Shown here in pieces: positions 9,407 to 19,726 of a stretch of DNA of 57,838 nucleotides; position 1 is the first letter of the stretch, and every line of letters begins with the position of its first letter. The notes under the pieces are model-generated. The model did no database searches. It was not told the DNA's origin and saw only the letters and a list, made by a program, of their open reading frames with translations. This DNA comes from Burkholderia paludis. Its GTDB lineage: Bacteria > Pseudomonadota > Gammaproteobacteria > Burkholderiales > Burkholderiaceae. The stretch is from the NCBI RefSeq assembly GCF_000732615.1, contig NZ_JPGL01000066.1:1-57838 (forward strand), written 5' to 3'. The translations under genes and the position numbers were made by a program.

Positions 9407-10447
9407 TCAGCCGACTTGGATGATGACCTTCAGCGCATGGGTCTGCGCCGCGCGGCTGAACGTGTCGTACGCACGCTCGACGTCGCCGAGCGAGAACCGG
9501 TGCGTGATCAGGTGGTTCGGATCGAGACGCCCGGCGCTCACGGTCTTCAGCAGCATCGGCGTGCTGACCGTGTCGACCAGCCGCGTCGTGATCGAGATGT
9601 TGCGATCCCACAGCTTCTCGAGGTGCAGGTCGGCCTTGACGCCGTGCACGCCGACGTTCGCGACCACGCCGCCCGGCGCCACGAGCGACGTGCACATCTC
9701 GAACGTCGCCGGAATGCCGACCGCCTCGATCGCGCAATCCACGCCGACGCCGTCGGTCAGCTTCATCACTTCCGCCACCGGCTCGCCGCTGCGCCCGTCG
9801 AGGCAGTCGGTCGCGCCGAAGCGCCGCGCCACGTCCAGCCGGTTGCTGTCCGGATCGATCATGATGATCCGCGCGGGCGAGTAGAACTGCGCGGTCAGCA
9901 ACGCCGCCAGCCCGATCGGGCCCGCGCCGACGATCGCGACCGAGCAGCCCGGCTGCACCTTGCCGTTCAGCACGCCGCATTCGAACCCGGTCGGCAGGAT
10001 GTCGGACAGCATCACGAGCGCGTCCTCGTCCGCGCCCGGCGGAATCCGGTAGAGGCTCGTCTGCGCATGCGGGATGCGTACGTACTCGGCCTGCGTGCCG
10101 TCGATCTTGTTCCCGAGGATCCAGCCGCCCGTCGTGCAGTGCGAGTACAGGCCGCGGCGGCAATATTCGCAGCGGCCGCACGACGAGATGCAGGAAATCA
10201 GCACGTGATCGCCCGGCTTCAGCGCGTCGACCGCCGCGCCGACCTGGTCGACGACCCCGACGCCCTCGTGGCCGAGAATGCGGCCGGGTTCGCACGTCGG
10301 CACATCCCCCTTGAGGATGTGCAGGTCGGTGCCGCAGATCGTCGTGCGCGTCACGCGGACGATCGCGTCGGTGGGCGACTGCAGTTCGGGCCGGGGCCGT
10401 TCCTCGAGCGTCTTGTGCCCGGGGCCGTGGTAGACGAGTGCTTTCAT
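9407..10447 (-). CDS. Zinc-dependent alcohol dehydrogenase
   Basis: The 346-aa medium-chain dehydrogenase has catalytic zinc ligands (TICGTDLHILKGD, GHEGVG), the four-cysteine structural zinc loop (SSCGRCEYCRRGLYSHC) and a Rossmann site (VAIVGAGPIG). It resembles the Burkholderia alcohol dehydrogenases that oxidise or reduce small alcohols and aldehydes with NAD(H). It is downstream of phaC on the same strand, 168 bp away, with no FNR box of its own, so it may be read from the PHA operon promoter. Fermentative NADH disposal under oxygen limitation is the likely role. Confidence 0.9.
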   Translation of the reverse strand: MKALVYHGPGHKTLEERPRPELQSPTDAIVRVTRTTICGTDLHILKGDVPTCEPGRILGHEGVGVVDQVGAAVDALKPGDHVLISCISSCGRCEYCRRGLYSHCTTGGWILGNKIDGTQAEYVRIPHAQTSLYRIPPGADEDALVMLSDILPTGFECGVLNGKVQPGCSVAIVGAGPIGLAALLTAQFYSPARIIMIDPDSNRLDVARRFGATDCLDGRSGEPVAEVMKLTDGVGVDCAIEAVGIPATFEMCTSLVAPGGVVANVGVHGVKADLHLEKLWDRNISITTRLVDTVSTPMLLKTVSAGRLDPNHLITHRFSLGDVERAYDTFSRAAQTHALKVIIQVG

Positions 10448-10615
10448 CGTGATTGCTCCATCGAAAAGGTGATGCGTTCGTTCATCGGGACCGGCGCATG
10501 CCGGCCGGCGTCGCCGCGCATTCGCGGGCGGGCGGCAGCGCCGCGTTGAGCGCCCGCGCGCGGCAACCGGCGGGGCCGGCGCGTGCAGCCGGATGCTCCG
10601 GCGACACGCGCCCGT

Positions 10616-12465
<1,850 letters not shown>

Positions 12466-12469
<4 letters not shown>

Positions 12470-13212
12470 CGCATGTACATGCCGCCGTTGACGTCGAATT
12501 CCGCGCCGGTCGCGAACGCGCCCGCATCGGAACACAGGAACGCGACGAGCGCGGCGATTTCGTCCGGTTCGCCGAGACGCCCGGCCGGAATCTGCGGCAG
12601 GATCTTCGTATCGAGCACGTCCTGCGGCACCGATTCGAGCATCGCGGTGGCCAGGTAGCCCGGCGCCACCGTGTTGACGGTGATGCCGTGCCGCGCGAGT
12701 TCGAGCGCCAGCGCCTTCGTGAAGCCGTGGATGCCGGCCTTCGCGGCCGCGTAGTTCGCCTGCCCGTACGCGCCCCGCTCACCGTTCACGGAGCCGACGT
12801 TCACGATCCGCCCGAAGCCGGCGTCGATCATGCCGGGCACGAACGGCTTCGTCATGTTGAACATGCTGTCGAGATTGGTGCGCAGCACCGCATCCCACAT
12901 GCCCTTGGTCATCTTCACGAAGGTGGCGTCGCGCGTGATGCCGGCATTGTTGACGAGCACGTCGACGCGGCCGAACTCGGCCAGCACGCGCGCCGCGCAG
13001 TGCTGGCACGAATCGTAGTCGGCGACGTCGACCTCGTACGCATGAAACGTGCGGCCCGCCTCGCGTTCGCGCGTGAGCCAGGTTGCGACGTGGTCGTTGC
13101 GTTCGGTGTGCGACACCGCCACCTTCATGCCGGCCTCGTGCAGGCGGCGGCTGATCGCGGCGCCGAGGCCGCCCATCCCGCCCGTGACGAACGCGACGCG
13201 CTCAGCGGACAT
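12466..13212 (-). CDS. phaB: Acetoacetyl-CoA reductase
   Basis: The 248-aa short-chain dehydrogenase reduces acetoacetyl-CoA to (R)-3-hydroxybutyryl-CoA, the monomer for PHA synthesis. It shows the nucleotide-binding motif TGGMGGLG, NNAG, the catalytic Ser in NVGSVNGERG, and YxxxK (YAAAK), with the PhaB-typical GQANYAAAKAG stretch. ATG at 13212 overlaps the upstream phasin-like gene by 11 bp, and its stop overlaps the phaC start. The order phasin, phaB, phaC forms a compact operon. Confidence 0.93.
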
Positions 13213-13738
13213 GATCGTGCTCCTGCGCGGCTCCGCCGCCGCCGAGACGCCGCACGGCGGCAGCCCCGTCGCGCGCGTCGGCGGCTTCGGCGATGCCGAG
13301 CTCGAACGCGGCCATCCAGTCCCGCCACGGCATGCTCGCCTCGTTGACCACGGCCAGCCGCCCGAGATCGGGCAACCAGTCGGTCTGGCCGCGCGACAGT
13401 GCGGCGGCGCCGTAGTCGCGCAGCCATGTGCGCCATGCGCCGGCCCGCTCGAACTGCCCGCGCATGCACAGCTCGACGGCGTCCTGCCAGATCGCGACGC
13501 TGGCGATCGCGTAGTCGCGCCACACCTGGCTCGCCGCATCGCCGAAGGCCGTCCACTCCTGCGTGTCCGCGAGCGCCTGCTGCAGCCGGTGCACCGCGTC
13601 GCGATCCCGTTCGATGCGCCGCCCGGCCAGGGCATGCCATTCATGCCGCCAGTCGCGCTCCAGCGCGGCCATGCGCAACGCGAGGTCGCAGCCTGCGCGG
13701 CAGGCGTCGTTCGGCGTCGTCAACGCGTGGGGGCTCAT
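13202..13738 (-). CDS. Phasin-like PHA granule-associated protein
   Basis: The 178-aa product is largely helical, rich in Ala, Arg and Trp, with no membrane segment. Length, helical amphipathic character and its place at the head of a phaB-phaC operon suggest a granule-coating phasin, although no diagnostic phasin motif was identified. ATG at 13738 is chosen because it fits the operon and a purine-rich region precedes it. An FNR-like box lies about 110 bp upstream and is shared with the divergent stress-protein gene. Confidence 0.7.
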   Translation of the reverse strand: MSPHALTTPNDACRAGCDLALRMAALERDWRHEWHALAGRRIERDRDAVHRLQQALADTQEWTAFGDAASQVWRDYAIASVAIWQDAVELCMRGQFERAGAWRTWLRDYGAAALSRGQTDWLPDLGRLAVVNEASMPWRDWMAAFELGIAEAADARDGAAAVRRLGGGGAAQEHDHVR

Positions 13739-13846
13739 CGTCTTCCCTCCTTCGATCCGGTCCATGGGTTCGCATCCGACTTGCGCCGCCTGCCCGGCAT
13801 CGGCATCGCGACCGCTTCACTGTGCGGCCGCGGCGCGCGGCGCCCG

Positions 13847-13860
13847 TTGATCTGAGTCAA
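13847..13860 (+). promoter_or_regulatory. FNR/Anr-like box between the PHA operon and a stress-protein gene
   Basis: TTGAT-CTGA-GTCAA, a full match to the palindrome. On the plus strand TAGACT at 13882-13887 sits at class II distance and leads to the universal stress gene at 13928. The site also lies upstream of the minus-strand phasin-phaB-phaC operon. Confidence 0.8.
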
Positions 13861-13927
13861 GCGCGCGGACAGCCCGCTTCGTAGACTGGATTGCACCGGC
13901 GGATCTCCCGTCGATGGAGCGATTCCG

Positions 13928-14767
13928 ATGAGCTACAAGAGCATGGTCGTCCACCTCGATACGAGTACCCGTGCGCATGCGCGCCTCGAGTTCGCACTGC
14001 GTCTCGCCCGTCACTTCGGCGCGCACCTGACCGGGCTGTTCGCGGTCTACACGCCCGAACCCCATTCGTTCTACGTGATGGCCGGTTCCGCCGATTATTT
14101 CCGCGCGCATCGGGAGCAGCGCGACGAACGGCTCGCCGCGCTGGAGCGCCTGTTCCATGCGGAAGCGGCCCGCGCGAAGGTGCCGGCCGCGTGGGTCCGC
14201 GCGGACGAGCGCGCCAATCTGGCCGTGCCGCGCGCCGCGCGCCTGGCCGACCTCGTGATCGCCGGCCAGAGCGACCCGAACGATCCCGAGACCTTCATCG
14301 ACGACCAGTTTCCGGAGAACCTCGTGCTGACCGCGGGGCGTCCGGTGCTGTTCGTCCCGTACACCGGCACCTTCCCGTCGGTCGGCGAACGGGTGATGGT
14401 CGCGTGGGACGGCAGCCGCGAAGCCGCCCGCGCCGCGCACGACGCGATCCCCTTTCTCGCGCATGCGAAGCGCACGACGGTCGTCGCCGTGGTCGACGGC
14501 GCGTCGGAAGCAGCGGCCACGCGCATTCCGGCCGCCGACGCCGCGTTGATGCTGGCGCGCCACGCGCCCGACGTGAACGTGCTCGACATCGACGCCGGCG
14601 CGGGCGCGCCGGTCGGCGACACGCTGCTGTCGCGCGCCTACGAAACGGGGTCGGACCTGCTCGTGATGGGCGCCTACGGCCACTCGCGCTGGCGCGAGCT
14701 GGCGATGGGCGGCGCCACGCGCACGGTGCTCGCGTCGATGACGCTGCCGGTGCTGATGTCGCACTGA
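13928..14767 (+). CDS. Universal stress protein, tandem UspA domains
   Basis: The 279-aa protein contains two UspA folds. The first starts at MSYKSMVVHLDTS and the second near residue 155 (ERVMVAWDGSREAARA). The C-terminal ATP-binding-like motif GAYGHSRWRELAMGGATRT fits the G-2X-G-9X-G(S/T) pattern. Such tandem proteins bind nucleotides in the cytoplasm and support survival under starvation or anoxia. It follows a strong FNR-like box with a matching -10, so anaerobic induction is likely. Confidence 0.92.
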   Translation: MSYKSMVVHLDTSTRAHARLEFALRLARHFGAHLTGLFAVYTPEPHSFYVMAGSADYFRAHREQRDERLAALERLFHAEAARAKVPAAWVRADERANLAVPRAARLADLVIAGQSDPNDPETFIDDQFPENLVLTAGRPVLFVPYTGTFPSVGERVMVAWDGSREAARAAHDAIPFLAHAKRTTVVAVVDGASEAAATRIPAADAALMLARHAPDVNVLDIDAGAGAPVGDTLLSRAYETGSDLLVMGAYGHSRWRELAMGGATRTVLASMTLPVLMSH

Positions 14768-14836
14768 ACGCGCCGCCTGCGCCCGCGCATTGCGCCGCGC
14801 GGGGCGGTGCACGTTTCGCGGCGCCGGCGGTCGACG

Positions 14837-14876
14837 GCGATGCCGCGATGCCGCGATGCCGCGATGCCGCGATGCG
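14837..14876 (+). repeat. Five tandem GCGATGCC octamers
   Basis: Short tandem repeat (last unit imperfect) in the non-coding gap between two universal stress genes. Confidence 0.85.
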
Positions 14877-14916
14877 GCGCGCGTGCCGCGCGGCCGCCGC
14901 GGCGCTTGATCCAGGC

Positions 14917-14930
14917 TTGATCCAGATCAG
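14917..14930 (+). promoter_or_regulatory. FNR/Anr-like box before a universal stress gene
   Basis: TTGAT-CCAG-ATCAG, one mismatch to the palindrome. It is preceded 11 bp earlier by another TTGATCCAG, so the half-site is duplicated. GATGAT at 14952-14957 is a plausible -10. The gene starts at 14990. Confidence 0.65.
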
Positions 14931-14989
14931 CGCGATCGACCCGCGCGCGCCGATGATGGGTGCATCGACATCCGTACAGGGGAAACGCC

Positions 14990-15493
14990 ATGTACTCGAA
15001 CATTCTGGTGGCGCTCGACGGCAGCGACACGTCGTCCCGCGCCCTCGATGCCGCGCTGACGCTCGCGTCCGAGACGGGTGCGCGGCTGACGCCCGTCTAC
15101 GTCGTCGACTTCCTCGTGCCGGCCTACGACACGTACGGCTACGACCCGTCGATCCTGATCGACGCGTTTCGCGAGGAAGGGCTGCGCGTGACCGACGACG
15201 CCGCGCGACGCATGAAGGCGCGCGACGTGGCCGGCACGCCGCAGATTGTCGACGTCGCGCCGGCGGGCGAAGACGTCCCGCACCGGATCGTCGGCCTGGC
15301 CGACGAGCTCAAGGCCGACCTGATCGTGATGGGCACGCACGGCCGGCGCGGTTTTCAGCGCCTGTTCCTCGGCAGCGTGGCCGAGCGCGTGCTGCGCCTG
15401 TCCCCGCGCCCGGTGCTGATGATTCCGGCGAACTGCCCGGCGGCGCACCCTGCCGAAGCGGCCGCCGCCTCGACCGAAAAGGAGCCGTCATGA
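14990..15493 (+). CDS. Universal stress protein, single domain
   Basis: The 167-aa UspA-fold protein begins MYSNILVALDGSDTSS and ends with the nucleotide-binding motif GTHGRRGFQRLFLGSVAERV. It is of the ATP-binding UspA class. It precedes and overlaps by four bases a tandem stress-protein gene (ATGA), and an FNR-like box lies about 60 bp upstream, so the two form an anaerobically induced operon. Confidence 0.92.
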   Translation: MYSNILVALDGSDTSSRALDAALTLASETGARLTPVYVVDFLVPAYDTYGYDPSILIDAFREEGLRVTDDAARRMKARDVAGTPQIVDVAPAGEDVPHRIVGLADELKADLIVMGTHGRRGFQRLFLGSVAERVLRLSPRPVLMIPANCPAAHPAEAAAASTEKEPS

Positions 15494-16323
15494 GCTACAA
15501 GACCCTGCTCGTCCACCTCGACGACAGCGAACGCTGCACGACGCGCGTCGACCTCGCCCTCGAACTCGCGGCGCGCTGGAACGCGCACCTGATCGGTCTC
15601 TACGTGGTCTGCCAGGACCTCTTCGAGCCGTTGCGGCGGCCCGACGAGCCGCTGAAACTGGCCGTCTACGAGCGCCTGTGCGACCAGCGCTGCAAGGACG
15701 CGGAAACGCGCTTCCTGACGGCCGCCGAACGCGCGGGGCGCAGCGTCGAGTGGCAGGCGCCGGCGGGCAACGCGACCGACGCCGCGATCCTGCATGCGCG
15801 ACATGCGGACCTGCTGATCCTGGGCCAGGAAGATCCCGACGACCGGATGACCTACGTGGCGCGCCATTTCATCGAGGACGTCGTGATGGCCAGCGGCCGC
15901 CCGGCGATCGTCGTGCCGTATGCCGGCGACGTGCGCACGTTCGGCGAGAACGTGCTGATCGGCTGGGACGGCGGACGCGAAGCCGCGCGCGTGGTGGCCG
16001 ATGCGCTGCCGCTGCTCGCGCGGGCGCGCTTCGTCAACGTCGAGACGGTCGTGCGCGGGCAGCCCGATCCGGACAGGACGCCGGCGGGCGTCGACGTGGC
16101 CGCGTATCTCGAACGGCACGGCGTGCGCGCGTCGTTCTCGGCGACGCCGCGCGAGCGGGCGGTCGGCGTGGGCGCGACGCTGCTGAACCGGGCGACCGAC
16201 CTGCATGCGGACCTGCTCGTGATGGGCCTGTACAGTCACACCCGCGCGCACGAACGCGTGCTGGGCGGCGCGACGCGCACGATCCTCGAGACGATGACGG
16301 TGCCGGTCCTGCTGTCTCACTGA
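15490..16323 (+). CDS. Universal stress protein, tandem UspA domains
   Basis: The 277-aa protein is a paralogue of the product at 13928. It has two UspA folds (MSYKTLLVHLDDSERC and, near residue 150, ENVLIGWDGGREAAR) and the C-terminal motif GLYSHTRAHERVLGGATRTIL. The start codon overlaps the stop of the upstream stress gene. It probably binds nucleotide and acts in anoxic survival. Confidence 0.92.
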   Translation: MSYKTLLVHLDDSERCTTRVDLALELAARWNAHLIGLYVVCQDLFEPLRRPDEPLKLAVYERLCDQRCKDAETRFLTAAERAGRSVEWQAPAGNATDAAILHARHADLLILGQEDPDDRMTYVARHFIEDVVMASGRPAIVVPYAGDVRTFGENVLIGWDGGREAARVVADALPLLARARFVNVETVVRGQPDPDRTPAGVDVAAYLERHGVRASFSATPRERAVGVGATLLNRATDLHADLLVMGLYSHTRAHERVLGGATRTILETMTVPVLLSH

Positions 16324-16370
16324 CACCCGGCGAACGCAACCGGGGCGGCCGCCCACAGCCGCCTCGTGCA

Positions 16371-16560
16371 TCACCGCGCCGCTGCGCCGGCTCCGGTCCC
16401 CTCCCGCACGACCGGCGCCGGCCGATCCGCGGTGCGCTGTCCGCCAGCAATTCGGCCACGCTGCCGGCCAGCGCGCAGCGCATGCCGCGGCGGCCATGCG
16501 CCTCCATCGCGATCAGGTCCACCCCGCACGCGGCGGCGGCGCGCGCCGGTCGATACAGCC
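16371..16560 (-). pseudogene. Relic of a universal stress protein gene (C-terminal end, frameshifted)
   Basis: On the minus strand the frame reads VDLIAMEAHGRRGM and then ALAGSVAELLADS, which is the conserved end of a UspA domain. The expected final strand (PAPVVREGTGAG and stop) continues in another frame, so at least one indel has occurred. No intact N-terminal half was found upstream. Resemblance to the intact neighbours is clear, and the loss of function is inferred. Confidence 0.6.
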
Positions 16561-16824
16561 GCTGCCGACGTCGGACAGCGCGCCGACCCTCCGCATCGGT
16601 ACCGATTGGCGAGCGCCGGCAACGGGCGCACCATCTCCTTCCCGTTGGGGCGCCGGATACCGTGCCGATCCCGCCCCGACGACGACGGACATCGTCCGGT
16701 CATCGGCGGCGGCCATCATGACGGCCGCCGATCGCCGGACGATGGCGGGCGCCCGTCCGCGAACAGGTTCGACGAAGGCCGCCGCGTGGGCCGCGCCACG
16801 CGATCCGGCGAAGGACGCATTGCC

Positions 16825-17472
16825 ATGATCCGGGTACTCATCGCCGACGACCACACCCTCGTCAGGGACGGCCTGCGGCACATCCTGCAGAACGCCAGCG
16901 GCTTCGAGGTCGCCGGCGAAGCGTGCGACAGCGCTTCCACGCTCGCGCTCGCGCGCGACGCCGCGGCGAACGTGCTGGTGCTCGACCTGTCGATGCCGGG
17001 CCGCAACGGCATCGAACTCATCAGACAGATCAAGGACGAGAAACCGGCCTTGCAGATCCTCGTGCTGACGATGCACGCCGAGCAGCAATACGCGGTGCGC
17101 GCGTTCCGCGCCGGCGCGTCCGGCTACATGACCAAGGAAAGCGCCAGCGCCGAGCTGGTCGCGGCGCTGACCAGGATCGCGGCCGGCGGCGTCTATGTCA
17201 GCCTGACGATGGCCGAGCAGTTCGCGCAGAGTCTCAACGAGCCGACCGATCTGCTGCCGCACCAGCGCCTGTCCGACCGCGAGTTCGACGTGTTCCGGCG
17301 CGTCACCGCCGGCGAGTCGATTTCCGGAATCGCCCAGGCGCTCGGCGTCAGCGTCAAGACCATCAGCACGTACAAGACGCGGATACTCGAGAAGATGCAG
17401 TTGCCGAACGACACGGCGCTCGTGCGCTATGCGATGCGTCACACGCTGTTCGACGACCCCGACGCGGGTTGA
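16825..17472 (+). CDS. NarL/FixJ-family response regulator
   Basis: The 215-aa regulator has a receiver domain with the acidic pair DD (residues 8-9), phosphorylation site Asp54 (LVLDLSMPG) and Lys104 (YMTKES). It ends in a LuxR-type helix-turn-helix (LSDREFDVFRRVTAGESISG, then VSVKTISTYKTRILEKM). No sensor kinase is encoded in the window, so its partner lies elsewhere. It sits directly before the FNR-type regulator gene, which has a distinctive upstream inverted element that this protein might bind (inference). Confidence 0.92.
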   Translation: MIRVLIADDHTLVRDGLRHILQNASGFEVAGEACDSASTLALARDAAANVLVLDLSMPGRNGIELIRQIKDEKPALQILVLTMHAEQQYAVRAFRAGASGYMTKESASAELVAALTRIAAGGVYVSLTMAEQFAQSLNEPTDLLPHQRLSDREFDVFRRVTAGESISGIAQALGVSVKTISTYKTRILEKMQLPNDTALVRYAMRHTLFDDPDAG

Positions 17473-17494
17473 GCGCGTCAAACCGCCGCACCCT

Positions 17495-17586
17495 TGTAGG
17501 AATTGCCCTACACGCCTTCCCGATCACTTACCGCATCTTCAAGCTCCGCTGATTTCAATCGCGCGGCCGCCCGTCCATACTCACCA
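17495..17586 (+). promoter_or_regulatory. Shared promoter element upstream of the fnr-type gene
   Basis: The palindrome TGTAGGAATTGCCCTACA (17495-17512) is followed by TACCGCATCTTC (17529), a -35-like TTTCAA (17553-17558), a 17-bp spacer and a -10-like CATACT (17576-17581). The same blocks with identical spacing occur at 22134-22220. The predicted leader to the ATG at 17772 is about 185 nt, which is long. The inferred controller is the neighbouring NarL-type regulator. Confidence 0.6.
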
Positions 17587-17771
17587 TCAAGCAAAACGAA
17601 CGCGCGCCTCCCGGAGCAGCCCGGCGATGCCGTCCAGTCACGACGGCATCGCCGTTGCGCCGCCCCCATGCGGCGCCGACCAGACGAGGGCGGCGACCTC
17701 CCTCCCGCCTGTACGGCGGCCAGCGCAACCGTGCCCATGCCACGCGCGGCCACCACCCAACGGAGCAGATC

Positions 17772-18545
17772 ATGCCGAGCCATGCCGATGTCCCGACGAA
17801 CGTGCCGTTACGCCCCTTCATTCCGCTGCATCCGGTCCAGCGAACCGACCAGCCGAAGCGCACGTCGTCGCGCTGTTCGTCCTGCACGCTGCGCACCGTC
17901 TGCATGCCCCAGGAACTGACGCCCGCCGATTTCGCGCGGGTCGACGCGATGATCTGCACGACGCGCCACGTCAGGCGCGGCGAAACGCTGTTTCGCGCGG
18001 GCGACGCCTTCAGCAGCATCTATGCGGTGCGCACCGGATCGTTCAAGACCGTCGTGATGCATCGCGACGGCGACGAGCAGATCACCGGCTTCCAGATCGT
18101 CGGCGAATCGCTCGGCCTCGACGGCGTGCACGACGGCCGCCACAACGGCGACGCGATCGCGCTCGAGGACAGCACGGTGTGCATCATTCCGTTCGGCCAG
18201 CTCGAGCAGCTGTGCCGCGAGGTGCGGTCGATGCAGCATCACGTGTACCAGATGATGGGCGGCGAGATCGTCCGCGAATCGGCGCTGATGCTGCTGCTCG
18301 GCACGATGAGCGCCGAGCAGCGCGTGGCCGCGTTCCTGCTGAACCTGTCCGCCCGCTTCAAGGCGCGCGGCTACTCCGCCGCCGAGTTCGTGCTGCGGAT
18401 GACGCGCGACGAGATCGGCGAGTATCTCGGGATGAAGCTCGAGACGGTCAGCCGCATGCTGTCGAAGTTCCAGCACAACGGCCTCGTCGCCGCGCAAGGC
18501 AAGCAGATCCGCATCGTCGATCCGGAAGGCCTCGCACGGATCTGA
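17772..18545 (+). CDS. FNR-type Crp/Fnr oxygen-sensing regulator
   Basis: The 257-aa regulator carries Cys35, Cys38 and Cys44 (C-X2-C-X5-C) plus Cys137 in TVCIIPF, the four ligands expected for an oxygen-labile [4Fe-4S] cluster as in Escherichia coli FNR. A cNMP-fold core is followed by a winged helix whose recognition helix reads LETVSRML. The E-x-x-S-R residues (E224, S227, R228) specify TTGAT-type half-sites. ATG at 17772 follows GGAGCAGATC. Eleven matching boxes lie in this window, so it is the probable local master activator. Other Crp/Fnr copies in the genome could share this task. Confidence 0.93.
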   Translation: MPSHADVPTNVPLRPFIPLHPVQRTDQPKRTSSRCSSCTLRTVCMPQELTPADFARVDAMICTTRHVRRGETLFRAGDAFSSIYAVRTGSFKTVVMHRDGDEQITGFQIVGESLGLDGVHDGRHNGDAIALEDSTVCIIPFGQLEQLCREVRSMQHHVYQMMGGEIVRESALMLLLGTMSAEQRVAAFLLNLSARFKARGYSAAEFVLRMTRDEIGEYLGMKLETVSRMLSKFQHNGLVAAQGKQIRIVDPEGLARI

Positions 18546-18569
18546 TCCGGCGGCGAGCGGGCGCACGGC

Positions 18570-19559
18570 TCAGCCGCGCATGCCCAGCACCGCCGCCCCC
18601 GACACCCGCCCCGCGCGCAGATCGTCGAGCGCGCGGTTCGCGTCGGCCAGCGCGTAGCGCACGGCCTCGACCCGCAACGGCATCGCATCGGCGATCCGCA
18701 TGAATCCGGCGGCATCCGCGCGCGTCAGGTTGGCCACCGACGCGATGCGGCGTTCGCCCCACAGCCACGCATACGGGAAGCCGGGGATGTCGCTCATGTG
18801 GATGCCGCCGCATACGACGATCCCGCCCTTGTCGAGCGCGCGCAGCGCGGCCGGCACGAGCGCGCCCACCGGCGCGAAGATCAGCGCGGCGTCGAGCGGC
18901 TCCGGCGGCGCCTCGTCGCTGCCGCCGGCCCAGGCCGCGCCCAGCGACCGCGCGAGCTGCTGCGCGACGGTATCGCCGGGCTTCGTCAGCGCGAACACCT
19001 TGCGCCCCTCGCGATGCGCGACCTGCGCGACGAGATGAGCCGCCGCGCCGAAGCCGTAGATGCCGACGCGGCGCGCATCGCCGGCCATGCGCAAGGTCCG
19101 GTAGCCGATCAGGCCGGCGCACAGCAGCGGCGCGGCCTCGAGGTCGCCGTAGCGCCGCGGCAGGTGCACGCAATACCGGTGGTCGGCGACGGTGCATTCG
19201 GCATAGCCGCCGTCGATCGTATAGCCGGTGAATCCCGGGCGGTCGCAGAGATTTTCGCGGCCGGACGCGCAATACGCGCACTCGCCGCACGTCGAGCCGA
19301 GCCACGGCACGCCCACCCGGTCGCCGACGGAAAAACCCGTCACGCCCGCGCCGAGCACGCGCACGGTGCCGACGATTTCGTGCCCCGGGATCAGCGGCAG
19401 CTTCGGATGCGCAAGCTCGCCGTCGACGACGTGGAGATCGGTCCGGCAGACGCCGCATGCGTGCACGTCGATCAGCAACTGTCCCGCCGCCGGCAACGGG
19501 TCCGGCACATGCGCCTCGCGCAAATGCGGCGTCGCGCCGTCAAACGTCATCGCAAGCAT
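18570..19559 (-). CDS. Zinc-dependent alcohol dehydrogenase (AdhA/AdhP-like)
   Basis: The 329-aa medium-chain dehydrogenase has catalytic zinc ligands in CGVCRTDLHVVDGE and GHEIVG, the structural zinc cysteines CGECAYCASGRENLC, and a nucleotide-binding stretch (VGIYGFGAAAH). The GYTIDGGYAEC segment is typical of the alcohol-preferring AdhA subgroup. ATG at 19559 follows GGGAGGCGGGC. The perfect FNR-like box at 19642 lies between it and the divergent nitroreductase gene. A fermentative role is likely. Confidence 0.9.
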   Translation of the reverse strand: MLAMTFDGATPHLREAHVPDPLPAAGQLLIDVHACGVCRTDLHVVDGELAHPKLPLIPGHEIVGTVRVLGAGVTGFSVGDRVGVPWLGSTCGECAYCASGRENLCDRPGFTGYTIDGGYAECTVADHRYCVHLPRRYGDLEAAPLLCAGLIGYRTLRMAGDARRVGIYGFGAAAHLVAQVAHREGRKVFALTKPGDTVAQQLARSLGAAWAGGSDEAPPEPLDAALIFAPVGALVPAALRALDKGGIVVCGGIHMSDIPGFPYAWLWGERRIASVANLTRADAAGFMRIADAMPLRVEAVRYALADANRALDDLRAGRVSGAAVLGMRG

Positions 19560-19641
19560 GCCCGCCTCCCCGCGCGATCGCGCGCTTCGCATTCAAGGCT
19601 AGTCGCCCGCAGCAGTGCATGCACGGCCCGATGACGCGCGC

Positions 19642-19655
19642 TTGACGTGGGTCAA
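19642..19655. promoter_or_regulatory. FNR/Anr-like box between adh and nitroreductase genes
   Basis: Perfect TTGAC-GTGG-GTCAA in the 167-bp gap between divergent genes starting at 19559 (minus) and 19727 (plus). A plausible -10 follows on the plus strand (CACGAT, 19677-19682). On the minus strand only a weak TGCACT is seen. Confidence 0.8.
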
Positions 19656-19726
19656 CGGCCGCCGGCCGGTTGCTGACACGATGAAATGGCGCAATGCCGC
19701 CGCCGCGGCGACCTGGAGATGCCCGC

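Noticed and set aside
14837..14876. Tandem octamers as a CRISPR array or protein-binding array
   Set aside because: No spacers and only five short contiguous units. It is a simple sequence repeat.
17469..17481. TTGAG-CGC-GTCAA at the end of the response-regulator gene as a further FNR box
   Set aside because: The half-sites are separated by three bases rather than four and one half-site has a mismatch, so binding is unlikely.
19694..19726. Upstream in-frame ATG at 19694 as the nitroreductase start
   Set aside because: It lies only about 40 bp after the FNR box, too close for the predicted transcript start. ATG 19727 has GGAG at good spacing.
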